NCBI RefSeq assembly: GCF_000017405.1
Contig: NC_009668.1
Location: 646,001-710,000 of the forward strand
Length of the DNA stretch: 64,000 nucleotides
Source: Brucella anthropi ATCC 49188
GTDB taxonomy: Bacteria > Pseudomonadota > Alphaproteobacteria > Rhizobiales > Rhizobiaceae
Reading direction: 5' to 3'
Shown: piece after piece, positions 1 through 9,145 of the stretch
Layout of the letters: each line of letters begins with the position of its first letter
How positions within the stretch are numbered: position 1 is the stretch's first letter
Position numbers and translations under genes: made by a program
Notes under the pieces: model-generated
The model's database searches: none
Told to the model about the DNA's origin: nothing
What the model saw: the letters and a program-made list of their open reading frames with translations, nothing else

Positions 1-490
1 CCTGCTCGCGGCGGGCATTCTCGCGAGCGGTCACATCCTCGATGGAAAGCAGAACCCGCTCCCACGTGTGTTCATAGCCGGGAAGCACGACGCCCTTGAG
101 CTGGATGTCGAGCCGCTTGCCGCCGAGCGAATAGTTGATGGTGTCGCTTGAGAAAGTACCGCCGCCGTTCCAGAGCTGGACCATCTCATCGATATGCGGG
201 TCCAGCATGTCGTCGCGAAACACGCGTTCGAGGTTGGCGACCAGATGACTGACGCTGTCCGCCTCGAAAAGCGAAAGCGTCTTGCGGTTGACCTTCAGAA
301 CCCGGATATGGCTGGTGCAGATGCGCAACCGGGTCGTGTCTTCGTGCAGGAAAGCCCCGAGATCGGTAACGCCAAGCGCACGCCATTCTTCGAACTGCTT
401 GCGCAGACCGCTATAATCCTCAAGCCACAGGGAAATTGGCGCAAGGTCAAAAATATTGGCGCTGTCGCTCAAGGCAGACTCGATATTCAT
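1..490 (-). CDS. PAS-domain signalling protein, N-terminal part
   Basis: This is the first 163 codons of a minus-strand gene that runs off the left edge. Translation from the ATG at 488-490 begins MNIESALSDSANIFDLAPIS and stays open to base 1. An in-frame TAG lies four codons upstream, which fixes the start region. The last visible part (RVLLSIEDVTAREN) is the end of a PAS fold leading into the linker seen before GGDEF, EAL or histidine-kinase modules. The output domain is outside the window, so whether it is a cyclase, phosphodiesterase or kinase cannot be said. A cytosolic sensor is likely, since no membrane segment is visible in this part. Confidence 0.7.
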   Translation of the reverse strand, partial: MNIESALSDSANIFDLAPISLWLEDYSGLRKQFEEWRALGVTDLGAFLHEDTTRLRICTSHIRVLKVNRKTLSLFEADSVSHLVANLERVFRDDMLDPHIDEMVQLWNGGGTFSSDTINYSLGGKRLDIQLKGVVLPGYEHTWERVLLSIEDVTARENARREQ

Positions 491-682
491 GGATTTCCCG
501 CTCTACCATTGGCTTCCCGCATTTCCGAAACTGAGGCGTTCAGGATATGCGTCCAAACCGGATTCTCTTTTCCCATCGGGAAAAGCCGCGATGGATTATT
601 GGGAGCGCGTTATATTACGTGAGGCTCAGATAAACTAGAGGTTTTAGTGTAAAAACACTTCGCTTTTTACGAAAAATACAAA

Positions 683-706
683 GGGCGGCCCCTTGGGGCG
701 CCGCCC
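683..706 (-). terminator. Rho-independent terminator of the M20 operon
   Basis: GGGCGGC (683-689) pairs with GCCGCCC (700-706) around an inner CC/GG stem. Read on the minus strand it is followed by a T-rich tract (TTTGTATTTTT). It lies about 20 bases after the amidohydrolase stop. Confidence 0.75.
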
Positions 707-728
707 TGAATAGATATATAGGCGGCTA

Positions 729-1901
729 TCAGTTCTCGATCGGCAGCCGATGGCGCACGAGCGTTGTCCAGTACGAGCAACCCCAGGCAATGACATCGTC
801 GTTGAAGTCATATTTCGGATGATGGAGATTGGCGCTCGGGCCGTTGCCGATGTTGATCATCGCGCCCGGCACCTCGTTCAGCATGAAGGCAAAGTCTTCA
901 CCGCCAAGCGTTGCCGGCATATCCCGAGCCACGCGGTCAGCGCCCGCAACTGCATCGGCAGCGATTGCGGCCAGTTCTGTCTCGCGCTCGTGATTAACGG
1001 TGACCGGATAGCTGCGCTGATAGTCGAGCGTGGCCTTGGCGCCGAAAGCATCGGCAATGCCCTGCACGGCGCGAGCCAGCTTTTCCTCGATATGGTCGCG
1101 CACTTCCTCACGAAGCGTGCGGACCGTACCGGTCAACCGGATTTTCTGCGGAATCACGTTGAAAGCATCGCCGCCCTGAATGGTGGTGATCGAGATCACA
1201 GCGGAATCCAGCGGGTCGACGGTGCGTGCGGTCAGCGTCTGGATTGCCTGAATGAGTGCTGCCGTCACCGGGATGGGATCGATGGTCTGGTGCGGCGAAG
1301 CTGCATGTCCGCCAACGCCCTCGATGGTGATGTCGAGAATGTCAACCGATCCCATGATCGGGCCGGAATTGATGATGAAGTGTCCGACGGGAAGATTCGG
1401 GCGGTTATGCATGCCGTAGACTTCATTGACCGGCCAGCGCTTGAACAGGCCGTCGTCGATCATCGCCTTTGCGCCTGCGCCGCCTTCTTCGGCAGGCTGG
1501 AAGATAACGATGACGGTGCCGTCGAAGGCGCGGCTTTGCGCCAGTTCGCGGGCAGCGCCCAGAAGCATGGTCGTATGGCCGTCATGGCCGCAGGCATGCA
1601 TTTTCCCCGGCACTTTCGATGACCATTCCGCGCCGGTTTCTTCGAGGATCGGCAGTGCGTCCATGTCGGCACGCAGGCCGATGGCGCGACCGGAACGGTT
1701 CGACTGACCGCGAATGACGCCGACGACGCCGGTGCGCCCGATACCAGTCACGACCTCATCGACGCCAGCGGCGCGTAGCGCTTCGGCAACTTTTTCGGCA
1801 GTCCGGTTCACATCGTAAAGCAGCTCGGGGTTTTCGTGCAGGTCACGACGGAACGCGACGAGTTCGTCCAGCTGGTTCGATGTCCAGTTTTCAACCGGCA
1901 T
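729..1901 (-). CDS. M20-family amidohydrolase (aminoacylase/hippurate hydrolase type)
   Basis: This 390-residue protein is of normal length for the M20D family of zinc/manganese amidohydrolases, which cleave N-acyl or N-carbamoyl amino acids in the cytosol. Visible landmarks are RADMDALP (77-84), ACGHDGH (103-109, with Cys104 and His106), the catalytic-base pair Glu138-Glu139, His165 and a C-terminal HH (360-361). Residues about 185-300 form the usual lid/dimerisation domain. It is the last gene of the peptide-transporter operon; its ATG lies one base after the stop of the thiazoline-hydrolase-like gene, with GGAG of that gene's end as ribosome site. The substrate is not determined by sequence. 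Next to a PF14196-like gene, an S-carbamoylcysteine-type amide is a reasonable guess, and an N-acyl amino acid is the alternative. Confidence 0.9.
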   Translation of the reverse strand: MPVENWTSNQLDELVAFRRDLHENPELLYDVNRTAEKVAEALRAAGVDEVVTGIGRTGVVGVIRGQSNRSGRAIGLRADMDALPILEETGAEWSSKVPGKMHACGHDGHTTMLLGAARELAQSRAFDGTVIVIFQPAEEGGAGAKAMIDDGLFKRWPVNEVYGMHNRPNLPVGHFIINSGPIMGSVDILDITIEGVGGHAASPHQTIDPIPVTAALIQAIQTLTARTVDPLDSAVISITTIQGGDAFNVIPQKIRLTGTVRTLREEVRDHIEEKLARAVQGIADAFGAKATLDYQRSYPVTVNHERETELAAIAADAVAGADRVARDMPATLGGEDFAFMLNEVPGAMINIGNGPSANLHHPKYDFNDDVIAWGCSYWTTLVRHRLPIEN

Positions 1902-1902
1902 G

Positions 1903-2391
1903 TCAGGCTCCTTTTGTGTTGTCTTCGGCGGTGTCGAGGCGGTAGCGGAAATCGCAATGGCTTGCGCCCTTCATGATGGTCTGCGAGCGTTCCAGCTTCA
2001 TTTCGGGATTGTAGCCGATGCAGAAATCGCCATCGCGATTGCAGGAAAGCAGGTGACCGATATGGCCAAGACCCATCTCGCGGTACATTTCCGAATAGCG
2101 GCAGCGCGTAACGTTGAAATCGAAATGATCTTCGCCCTGCGAAATCACGTCGATCTCCAGTGCGTTTTCCTTCGTCCACAGCGGCTGGATATCGGCAAAG
2201 TCCTGTATCGTTGGCGTGCGGCCCAGCTCGTCGGCAAAGCTCTTGCCCTGTTCGATGGCCGAACGGCTGACTGCTTCGCCGATTGCAGCCTGCGCTTCTT
2301 CCTCACCGGAGCGCTCGCGAATAACTTCGTAAACATTCTTGAGAACCAGCGCTTCGATGCGGCGACGTTCGAGAATTGACATTTGATTCAT
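1903..2391 (-). CDS. L-2-amino-thiazoline-4-carboxylic acid hydrolase family protein
   Basis: This 162-residue cytosolic protein resembles the family (PF14196) named after the enzyme that opens the ring of L-2-amino-2-thiazoline-4-carboxylate on the way to cysteine. Conserved-looking polar residues cluster in the C-terminal half: Cys97 (TRCRYSEMY), Cys117, Cys124 (GDFCIGYNP) and His145-Cys146 (GASHCDFRYR). The N-terminal half is helical. Members of the family are found with different substrates, so the name is a family call and not a demonstrated activity. It lies between an FAD oxidase (38-base gap) and an M20 amidohydrolase (1-base gap). In known thiazoline-degrading pseudomonads a ring-opening hydrolase is followed by a carbamoyl-amide hydrolase, which fits this order. 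Confidence 0.75.
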   Translation of the reverse strand: MNQMSILERRRIEALVLKNVYEVIRERSGEEEAQAAIGEAVSRSAIEQGKSFADELGRTPTIQDFADIQPLWTKENALEIDVISQGEDHFDFNVTRCRYSEMYREMGLGHIGHLLSCNRDGDFCIGYNPEMKLERSQTIMKGASHCDFRYRLDTAEDNTKGA

Positions 2392-2428
2392 GGACCTGAC
2401 CTTTCACATGAACGTTAAATGAGCGGGA

Positions 2429-3742
2429 CTAGAGATTTGGCTCGGTGAGATCCTTGCGCCGAAGCCATGCGAGATAGAACGGCGCGATCTTCCGCGCGAC
2501 TTTATGAAAAGGCAGTGGTGCCGGTTCCGAGACGGGCAGGGCAAGTTCCTGCACAGGCTCGCCGTCGAGCGCCCGTGCGAATTCACGCCCGAGCGATGTG
2601 CCAAGCGCAACACCGCGCCCGTTGCAGCCGATCCATGCCCAGCCATTGGGGCCGAGCTGATGAACGCGCGGGAAACGATCCCATGTCATGCCGATATAAC
2701 CGCTCCACACATGGGTGATTTCCGGCTCGCCAAGTGCAGGGAAAGCTTCCGCCATGTTGCGCGCCGTCTTGCGCTTGACGCGTTCTGCGATGTTGAAATT
2801 ACCCATTACCACGCCGCCGGTAATCAGCCGGTTGCGGGCATCGTAGCGGAAGAAGCGCAGATCGCCGCGCGTATCGGAAACCGCCTGCCGTCCCGGCAAA
2901 ATCGTCGCCCGCAGATTGTCGCTGACAGGTGCCGTCGCCATTTGCCACGAGAGTACCGGCACGATGGTGCGGGCTAGGCGCGGGGCAAGCCCTTCGCGCA
3001 ACTCGCCGGTATAGGCGTTGGTGGCGAGCAGAAAGCCCTTGGCACGAACTGTGGCGCTGGCGGTCTTGACTTCCCAATAGTCGCCCACCTGGGCATAGGA
3101 GATGACCGGGCTTTGTTCGTGAATGATTGCGCCGTGGCGTTCGGCTGCGGCTGCAAGCCCGCGCGCGAAAGCCAGCGGATTGATATGGCCGCCGGTCGGG
3201 TTGAACATGCCGCCATACCAGAAATCGCTGCCCAACAGCCGCGATGTTGCGGCGCGGTCGAAAAACTCTGCCGGGAAGCCGAAACGTTTCCATGCGTCCA
3301 CGCGGGTTTGCGAAAGCTTCACCCGGCCCGGCGAATGGGCAGGCTGGAACCAGCCGTTCTGTTCGGCCTCAGCGTCGATATTTTCATCACGCACGATGGA
3401 AAACAGAATGTCGGCGCTATTGCCGATCAGTCTGGCAAAACGTTCACCTGATGCGCCGTAGCGTTTGGCGATTGCATCGGGTTCCGCCGAAGTCATGGTC
3501 GGAATGACCTGTCCATTGTTGCGCCCCGATGCGCCCCAGCCGACCGCATTGCCTTCCAGCAGGATGACGCGCTTGCCGCGTTTCGCCAGATGGAGCGCTG
3601 CTGAAAGTCCCGTAAAGCCACCGCCGACGATGGCGACATCGGCTTCCGCATCATTGTTCAGCGGCTTTGCTTGTGTGCGGGCAGGGGCGGTGGCAGCCCA
3701 GATGGAGGGTGGAAAGACTATGTTCTGCATGGTGTCACGCAT
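2429..3742 (-). CDS. FAD-dependent amine/amino-acid oxidase (DAO superfamily)
   Basis: This protein of about 437 residues belongs to the glycine oxidase/gamma-glutamylputrescine oxidase group. The dinucleotide-binding motif VGGGFTG lies near residues 39-45 and is followed by LLEGNAVGWGASGRNNGQ, the FAD-contacting stretch typical of PuuB-like enzymes. A second FAD contact (GCNGRGVALG) is near the C-terminus. It probably oxidises a secondary or primary amine imported by the upstream transporter. The start at 3742 has GGAAA just upstream and overlaps the ATPase gene by 8 bases, suggesting translational coupling; ATG at 3730 is the alternative and has a weaker ribosome site. The longer open frame to 3913 lies wholly inside the ATPase gene and is not credible. 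Confidence 0.85.
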   Translation of the reverse strand: MRDTMQNIVFPPSIWAATAPARTQAKPLNNDAEADVAIVGGGFTGLSAALHLAKRGKRVILLEGNAVGWGASGRNNGQVIPTMTSAEPDAIAKRYGASGERFARLIGNSADILFSIVRDENIDAEAEQNGWFQPAHSPGRVKLSQTRVDAWKRFGFPAEFFDRAATSRLLGSDFWYGGMFNPTGGHINPLAFARGLAAAAERHGAIIHEQSPVISYAQVGDYWEVKTASATVRAKGFLLATNAYTGELREGLAPRLARTIVPVLSWQMATAPVSDNLRATILPGRQAVSDTRGDLRFFRYDARNRLITGGVVMGNFNIAERVKRKTARNMAEAFPALGEPEITHVWSGYIGMTWDRFPRVHQLGPNGWAWIGCNGRGVALGTSLGREFARALDGEPVQELALPVSEPAPLPFHKVARKIAPFYLAWLRRKDLTEPNL

Positions 3743-5372
3743 TTTCCAAACGAGGAGGCGTCCAGCCCTTGCCAGGAATGGAGGCAAGGAGGCGCTGTGT
3801 ATATTCATGTTGCGGATTAGCGAAGACCTCAGCCGTCGGACCTGCTTCGGCGATCTCACCCTTCGACATGACGATGATGCGGTCGCAAAGCTGGGCCGCG
3901 ACGCGCAGATCATGCGTTACGAAAAGCAGCGACAGGTTGAGCCGTTCGCGCAAGTCTGCGAGCAGGCGAAGAACCTGCGCCTGTACCGAGACATCGAGCG
4001 CGGAGACCGGTTCGTCGGCGACGATGATGCGAGGTTCCAGCGCCAGCGCGCGGGCGATGCCGATGCGCTGCCGCTGTCCGCCCGAGAACTCATGCGGAAA
4101 TCGGTCGGCGGCAGCGGGCGAAAGCTCAACTAGTTCCAGCAGTTCGCGGGCCTTTGCATGCGCCTGTGCCTTCGGTACACCATGGACGATTGGGCCTTGT
4201 GCGATGAGGTCCACGACGCGGCGACGCGGGTTGAGCGAGGCCATCGGGTCCTGAAAAACCATCTGGATGTCCTTGCGCATGGCACGCACTTCACGCGGAC
4301 TGGCGCTCAGAAAATCCCTGCCATTCACATCGACCTTGCCACTATCGGCTTCAAGCAGACGGGTGACGATGCGCGAAACGGTTGTCTTGCCCGAGCCGCT
4401 TTCGCCAACGACGCCGAGCGTTTCGCCCTGACGTAGTTCGAACGAAAGGTCCTTTACGGCGGGCACGGCGCTGCGTTTGCCGGTGAGCAAGCCACCGCGC
4501 GCCTTGAAGGTTTTGCGTAAAGCGCTCGCCTTGAGAATGATCGGTTGTGTGTTCACCGATGGCTTCGGTTCGGGCGGAGTGAGAGCTGGAACCGATGCGA
4601 TCAGCGCTTTGGTATAAGCGTGCTGCGGATGGTTCAGCACTTCGTTTGCCGGGCCTTCCTCGACCAGTTCGCCAAGCCGCAAAACGGCCACGCGGTCGGC
4701 AATTTCCGCCACCACGCCGAAATCATGCGTGATGAACAGGATGCCGGTATTGTGTTCGCGTTGCAGGTCGCGGATCAGTTTCAGGATTTGTGCCTGCGTG
4801 GTCACGTCGAGCGCCGTGGTCGGCTCGTCGGCGATGATGAGGCGCGGTTTCAGGATCAGCGCCATGGCGATCATGACACGCTGGCGCTGTCCGCCCGAAA
4901 TCTGGTGCGGGTAGGCGTTATAGGCGGATTCAGGGTCCGGAATTTTCACTTCCGCCAGCATGTTCAGCACGGCGGCGCGACGTTCCTTGCGACCGAGTTT
5001 CGTGTGCAGGCGCAACACTTCATCGATCTGCCAGCCGACCGTCTTCTGCGGGTTGAGCGCGGTCATCGGCTCCTGAAAGATCATGCCGATGCGGTCGCCG
5101 CGCAGCTTCTTCATGTCGGCTTCGCTGAGCGAATAGAGATCGGTGCCTTCAAGCCTGATTATGCCATTGGTCACGCGCACATGCGGTTCCGGCAAAAGGC
5201 GCATGATTGCGCCTGCCGAAAGCGATTTGCCGGAACCGCTTTCGCCGACGAGGCAGACGATTTCGCCGGGATTGATGGTCATTGTCAGGTCCTGCAAGGC
5301 GTAAGGGCGGTCGGCGCCCTTTGGCAGCGCGATCTGCAGGTTTTTGATTTCCAGAACGGGTGCAGCGGTCAT
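3735..5372 (-). CDS. Peptide-type ABC transporter, double ATP-binding protein
   Basis: At 545 residues this is a fusion of two nucleotide-binding domains equivalent to DppD and DppF, powering the two permeases encoded upstream. The first half has Walker A GESGSGKS (43-50), signature SGGQRQR and Walker [13 protein letters not shown]. The second half repeats the set (Walker A near residue 325, [19 protein letters not shown]). Each half ends in the C-terminal extension normal for oligopeptide/nickel importers. Its ATG at 5372 overlaps the stop of the permease gene by one base, so the operon is tightly coupled. The fusion is common in alphaproteobacteria. Confidence 0.95.
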   Translation of the reverse strand: MTAAPVLEIKNLQIALPKGADRPYALQDLTMTINPGEIVCLVGESGSGKSLSAGAIMRLLPEPHVRVTNGIIRLEGTDLYSLSEADMKKLRGDRIGMIFQEPMTALNPQKTVGWQIDEVLRLHTKLGRKERRAAVLNMLAEVKIPDPESAYNAYPHQISGGQRQRVMIAMALILKPRLIIADEPTTALDVTTQAQILKLIRDLQREHNTGILFITHDFGVVAEIADRVAVLRLGELVEEGPANEVLNHPQHAYTKALIASVPALTPPEPKPSVNTQPIILKASALRKTFKARGGLLTGKRSAVPAVKDLSFELRQGETLGVVGESGSGKTTVSRIVTRLLEADSGKVDVNGRDFLSASPREVRAMRKDIQMVFQDPMASLNPRRRVVDLIAQGPIVHGVPKAQAHAKARELLELVELSPAAADRFPHEFSGGQRQRIGIARALALEPRIIVADEPVSALDVSVQAQVLRLLADLRERLNLSLLFVTHDLRVAAQLCDRIIVMSKGEIAEAGPTAEVFANPQHEYTQRLLASIPGKGWTPPRLENA

Positions 5373-6247
5373 TATTTCTTCTGCCTCGGATTAAGCGCGT
5401 CGTTCAGGCCTTCGCCAAGCAGGCTGAAGGAGAGAACGGTGAGCAGAATTGCGATGCCGGGAATGACCGAGCAGAACCAGTCGGTGCGCAGCACAGCACG
5501 ACCCTGACCGATCATGTTGCCCCAGCTCGCATAGTTCGGGTCACCGAGACCGAGGAAAGCGAGCGCGCTTTCCATCAGGATGGAGGTGGCCATCACCACG
5601 GATGCGAAGACAATCACCGGCGGCAGGGCATTCGGCAGGATTTCACGGAAGATTATTGAGGCATTCCCGACGCCGAGATTGCGCGCTGCATCGATGAATT
5701 CGCGCTTGCGCAGCGCCAGAAATTCGGCGCGTACCATGCGGGCAGGCGCGGTCCATGACACGATGCCGATGCAGATGATGATGTTTTCAATCGATGAACC
5801 GAAGATTGCCACCAGTGTCAGAAGCAGTACGAAGCTTGGAACGGTCTGGAAGGCTTCGGTGATGCGCATCAGAACGTCATCCACCCAGCCGCCATAATAG
5901 CCGGCAAGAGCGCCGATGATGATGCCGATCACGATAGAAATCAGGGTGGCGACCACGCCGATCAGAAGCGAAATGCGCGCGCCATGGACGATGCCTGCCA
6001 TGATATCGCGCCCAAGCTGGTCGGTACCAAGCGGCGTTGCAGCATTGACGAATGGCCAGACGAGCGGATCGCCTGCGCGCCGCAGCGGGTCGCCGGGCGC
6101 AATGACATCAGCCAGCAACGCGATCAGGACCACGGCGATGAAGAGGATAAGGCCTAGTACGGCGGCGCGGTTGCGGCTGAAGCGCTGCCACAGAACTTTC
6201 GTGCGGGAGACCTGCGGGCGGGTGAGGGAGATGTCCTGTGAAGTCAT
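5372..6247 (-). CDS. Peptide-type ABC transporter permease (DppC-like)
   Basis: This inner-membrane permease has 291 residues, with a short cytosolic N-terminus, a first membrane helix at about 28-50, the OppC N-terminal domain and a five-helix transport domain. The EAA loop that docks the ATPase is visible as EFIDAARNLGVGNASIIFR. It ends one base into the ATPase gene and begins four bases before the end of the DppB-like gene. It forms a heterodimeric channel with that protein and receives substrate from the binding protein encoded at 7312-8898. Confidence 0.95.
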   Translation of the reverse strand: MTSQDISLTRPQVSRTKVLWQRFSRNRAAVLGLILFIAVVLIALLADVIAPGDPLRRAGDPLVWPFVNAATPLGTDQLGRDIMAGIVHGARISLLIGVVATLISIVIGIIIGALAGYYGGWVDDVLMRITEAFQTVPSFVLLLTLVAIFGSSIENIIICIGIVSWTAPARMVRAEFLALRKREFIDAARNLGVGNASIIFREILPNALPPVIVFASVVMATSILMESALAFLGLGDPNYASWGNMIGQGRAVLRTDWFCSVIPGIAILLTVLSFSLLGEGLNDALNPRQKK

Positions 6248-7227
6248 GACAGTTCGATCCTGGAATCAAGCCGCGCATAGATGAGGTCGGTGATGAAATT
6301 CACGATCACCACCAGCACCGAGCACAGAAAGATGATGCCCATCAGCGTGTTGAGGTCGCGCTTGATCACGGAAGTGTAGGCAAGCTGACCGAGGCCGGGC
6401 AGCGAGAAGATTGTCTCGATCACGACGGAGCCGCCAAGCACAGTCGAGAACTGTAGTCCGAGCAGCGTAACGACAGGCAGGAATGCGTTGCGCATGATGT
6501 GATGAAACATCAGCCTTGCACCGCTGGCGCCCTTGGCTCGTGCGGTACGAACATAATCGAGGTCGGCCACTTCCAGCACGCTGGTGCGCATCAGGCGCAT
6601 GTAGAAGGCGAGATAGATGAGCGAAAGCGCCGTCGTCGGCATGACGAGGTGCACGGCAATATCCCAGACATTCTTCCAGCCGGTGTAAAACCCGGCAATC
6701 GTCTTGTAACCGCCGACCGGCAGCCAGCCGAGCTTGACGGAAAAGATGAACATCAAGATGAGGCTGAGAAAGAAGCTAGGCATTGCATAGAAGACAAGGC
6801 CGAGCGTGGAAATCGCATTGTCGGTCAGCGAATAGGCGCGCCGCGCGGCGAAAGCTCCGAGCGCGATGCCGAAAATGAAGGCCACCGAAAGCGAGGAAAC
6901 CATGAGCAGGAGCGTCGGCACGAGGCGGGCCATCAGTACGTCAAGCACCGGCTGTTCGTAGACGTAGGACCAGCCGAAATCGAACTGCGCCAGCTTGGTC
7001 ATGTAAATCCAGAGCTGTGTCCAGACCGGCTGGTCAAGGCCGTATTCGGTGCGCAGATTGGCGACGAATTGCGGATCTGCGCCGCCCATGTCACCGACAA
7101 GTGCGTCCACGGTATCGCCGGGCGCGAGCTTGATCAGCAGGAATGACCCGATCATGATGAGAAGAATGACGGGGATCGCCTGCAAGATGCGCCGCAGCGC
7201 AAAAGTCAGGATCGGGGGCAGGGGCAT
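6244..7227 (-). CDS. Peptide-type ABC transporter permease (DppB-like)
   Basis: This permease of 327 residues has the first helix at about 10-31 (ILQAIPVILLIMIGSFLLIK), followed by the periplasmic segment with APGD that marks DppB/OppB proteins. Five more membrane helices follow, with the EAA loop (YVRTARAKGASGARLMFHH) in the last third. It partners the DppC-like gene with a 4-base overlap. The start at 7227 has AGGAT upstream. The gap of 84 bases to the binding-protein gene holds a strong hairpin, which probably sets binding-protein mRNA apart from permease mRNA. Confidence 0.95.
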   Translation of the reverse strand: MPLPPILTFALRRILQAIPVILLIMIGSFLLIKLAPGDTVDALVGDMGGADPQFVANLRTEYGLDQPVWTQLWIYMTKLAQFDFGWSYVYEQPVLDVLMARLVPTLLLMVSSLSVAFIFGIALGAFAARRAYSLTDNAISTLGLVFYAMPSFFLSLILMFIFSVKLGWLPVGGYKTIAGFYTGWKNVWDIAVHLVMPTTALSLIYLAFYMRLMRTSVLEVADLDYVRTARAKGASGARLMFHHIMRNAFLPVVTLLGLQFSTVLGGSVVIETIFSLPGLGQLAYTSVIKRDLNTLMGIIFLCSVLVVIVNFITDLIYARLDSRIELS

Positions 7228-7277
7228 TGCGGGTTATCCTGCAAGATATTCATTTCAGCATTCATGAAATTGGGGAA

Positions 7278-7301
7278 CCGCTGCCGGATGACCGGCAGCG
7301 G
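7278..7301 (-). other. Intercistronic hairpin after the binding-protein gene
   Basis: CCGCTGCCGG (7278-7287) and CCGGCAGCGG (7292-7301) form a perfect 10-bp stem with a 4-base loop. It lies just after the binding-protein stop. No T-run follows on the minus strand, so a role as mRNA 3'-end protector or partial attenuator is more likely than full termination. Confidence 0.7.
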
Positions 7302-7311
7302 CTGGTATTGC

Positions 7312-8898
7312 TTATTGATCGATCCACAGATCGTACCAACTGGAAGAATCCCAGCGCGGCGTGTTGTGGTGGTTCTTCAAGACCTTGTTGGTCACGCCGA
7401 CGAACGGATGTTCGATGGCGAAGATGACCGGCAGGTCTTTCATCTCAAGCTGCTGGATCTGGTGATAAAGATCGGCGCGCTTGGTCGGGTCGAGCTCGCT
7501 CGCGGCCTTGTCGATCAGGCTGTCCATTTCGTCCGATTTGTAGTCGAACTGGTTGGACCATGCGGTGCCGACCGGAGCGCCGGAGCGCAGCCAGACGGTG
7601 GTGGAAACAGCCGGATCGGAGCGGAATTGGTGCCAGCCGCTTGCCGTGTCGAAGTCATGGTCACGATAGACACCGTTCAGAAAGCCCGGCGCATCGTTGG
7701 TCAGGATCTGGACGTCGATACCGACTTCCTTCATCGCCTGAGCATAATATTCGGCCCAGAGCTGCGTATATTCACCCCATGGTGCCGGGCGATGACGCAG
7801 CTTGAAGCGGATGCCGTCGGGGCCAGCCGGATAACCGGCTTCGTCGAGCAGTTTCTTCGCCTTTTCAACATCATACGGGTAGGTTTGGACCTGATCCGTG
7901 TAATTGGCGCCGCCGGCGCTTGGGATCGGGCCACGGCCCGGCTTGGCATAGCCGCGCATGATTGTCTTGATCGCAAAGTCGATATCGAGCGCGTGATAGA
8001 TCGCCTGACGAACTTTCAGATTGGCAAGGATCGGATTGCGCAGATTGAACTCGATGGTCGAGTGGGCAACGTTGTTTTCGAAACCCTTGGTGCCGGTGTC
8101 GAAGCGGCCATCCTTCTGGAGGCGCTCGGTATCCGACATGGAAATGCCGTTGAAGGCGGTTTCCATCATTTCACCGGCTTCAAGCGCTGCGGCAGCAGCG
8201 GCCTTGTCCGGCATGAAACGCCAGACGATGCGGTCGAGATAAGGATATTCCTTGCCACGCCAGTAATCGTCGTTGCGCTCGGCAATGATGTGCTGGCCAC
8301 GCTCATATTCGACGAACTTGAACGGTCCCGTGCCGACCGGTGCGGCGTTGTACTTGTTCTTGAGAATATCCGTGCCTTCATAAAGATGCTTCGGCACCGG
8401 ATGACCGAGATCAGGCATGGCGGCGACGAGCAGCTCCAGCGGCATCGGCTTGGAATAGCGGAACACTGCCGTGTGCGGATCGGTGCAATCGACGGCTTCG
8501 AGATTGGCCTGAAGCGTGGTCGAATAGTTGAGCAGCTTCTTCCAGAGGTTCATCGCGCTGTACGAAACGTCATCGCAGGTGAAGGGCTGGCCGTCGTGCC
8601 AGCGCACATTCTCGCGCAGCTTGAAGGTGATAGCCTTGCCGTCTTCCGAGGAAGACCAGCTTGTCGCCAGAACCGGCACATAGCCCTCGTAGGTGCGATC
8701 GATCAGCGGCTCCATGATGCGGCCGGTGATCTGATAGACACCGGTGGAGGCGCGCAGCGCAGGGTTAAGCACACCCTGCTCGGTGTTCATATGGACGATG
8801 ACAGTGCCGCCGCGCTTCACTTCTTCGGCGTGCGAAGACGCCGTCGCAAGCGAAAACGCCGCTAGAAACAGGCCAAGGCCAGCTTTTCTGATATGCAT
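7312..8898 (-). CDS. Peptide-type ABC transporter substrate-binding protein
   Basis: This is a 528-residue periplasmic protein of the SBP_bac_5 family. The chosen ATG (8896-8898) gives a clean Sec signal peptide (MHIRKAGLGLFLAAFSLATA, cleavage near SHA-EE) and has AGGGGAA upstream; the open frame extends to 8997 but that extra part is not signal-like. The family landmark near residues 80-110 (the YEGYVPVLATSW region) and the long two-lobe architecture are present. It is the promoter-proximal gene of the operon. The family binds peptides, nickel-chelates, opines and other amino-acid derivatives, so the ligand stays open. With an amine oxidase and amidohydrolase downstream, an acylated or cyclic amino-acid derivative is likely. 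Confidence 0.93.
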   Translation of the reverse strand: MHIRKAGLGLFLAAFSLATASSHAEEVKRGGTVIVHMNTEQGVLNPALRASTGVYQITGRIMEPLIDRTYEGYVPVLATSWSSSEDGKAITFKLRENVRWHDGQPFTCDDVSYSAMNLWKKLLNYSTTLQANLEAVDCTDPHTAVFRYSKPMPLELLVAAMPDLGHPVPKHLYEGTDILKNKYNAAPVGTGPFKFVEYERGQHIIAERNDDYWRGKEYPYLDRIVWRFMPDKAAAAAALEAGEMMETAFNGISMSDTERLQKDGRFDTGTKGFENNVAHSTIEFNLRNPILANLKVRQAIYHALDIDFAIKTIMRGYAKPGRGPIPSAGGANYTDQVQTYPYDVEKAKKLLDEAGYPAGPDGIRFKLRHRPAPWGEYTQLWAEYYAQAMKEVGIDVQILTNDAPGFLNGVYRDHDFDTASGWHQFRSDPAVSTTVWLRSGAPVGTAWSNQFDYKSDEMDSLIDKAASELDPTKRADLYHQIQQLEMKDLPVIFAIEHPFVGVTNKVLKNHHNTPRWDSSSWYDLWIDQ

Positions 8899-9012
8899 TC
8901 TCTGTTCCCCTGAAGGACGTTGAGGGAGGGCTTTCCAGCCTCTTTTCCCGCACGTCCCAATATTGTTCAAGCCCCTGAAATCGCAACGAAATGCCACCTC
9001 AGAGGGTCTTTA

Positions 9013-9034
9013 TTGTATGCAAGCATTGATATGC
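9013..9034. promoter_or_regulatory. Candidate operator in the divergent 8899-9145 region
   Basis: TTGTATGCAA (9013-9022) is a near palindrome and is followed directly by GCATTGATATGC (9023-9034), whose outer four bases are inverted. It lies between the transporter operon (minus) and the SDR gene (plus). The TTGTAT/CAA form resembles GntR-family sites. No regulator gene lies beside it. Confidence 0.4.
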
Positions 9035-9145
9035 TAGAATCCGTGGCGATAATGTCAAGATAAACTAATATCGCGGGCAAAATTGGTAAAATTTCTCGAC
9101 CAGCCTGCGTTAATAAATGTCGATTTTCTACGACGGAGTTTGTTG

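Noticed and set aside
7264..8865. 533-codon open frame on the plus strand
   Set aside because: It is the antisense shadow of the peptide-binding protein gene.
9083..9145. N-terminal extension of the SDR gene
   Set aside because: The segment lies in the divergent promoter region and a good ribosome site precedes the ATG at 9146.
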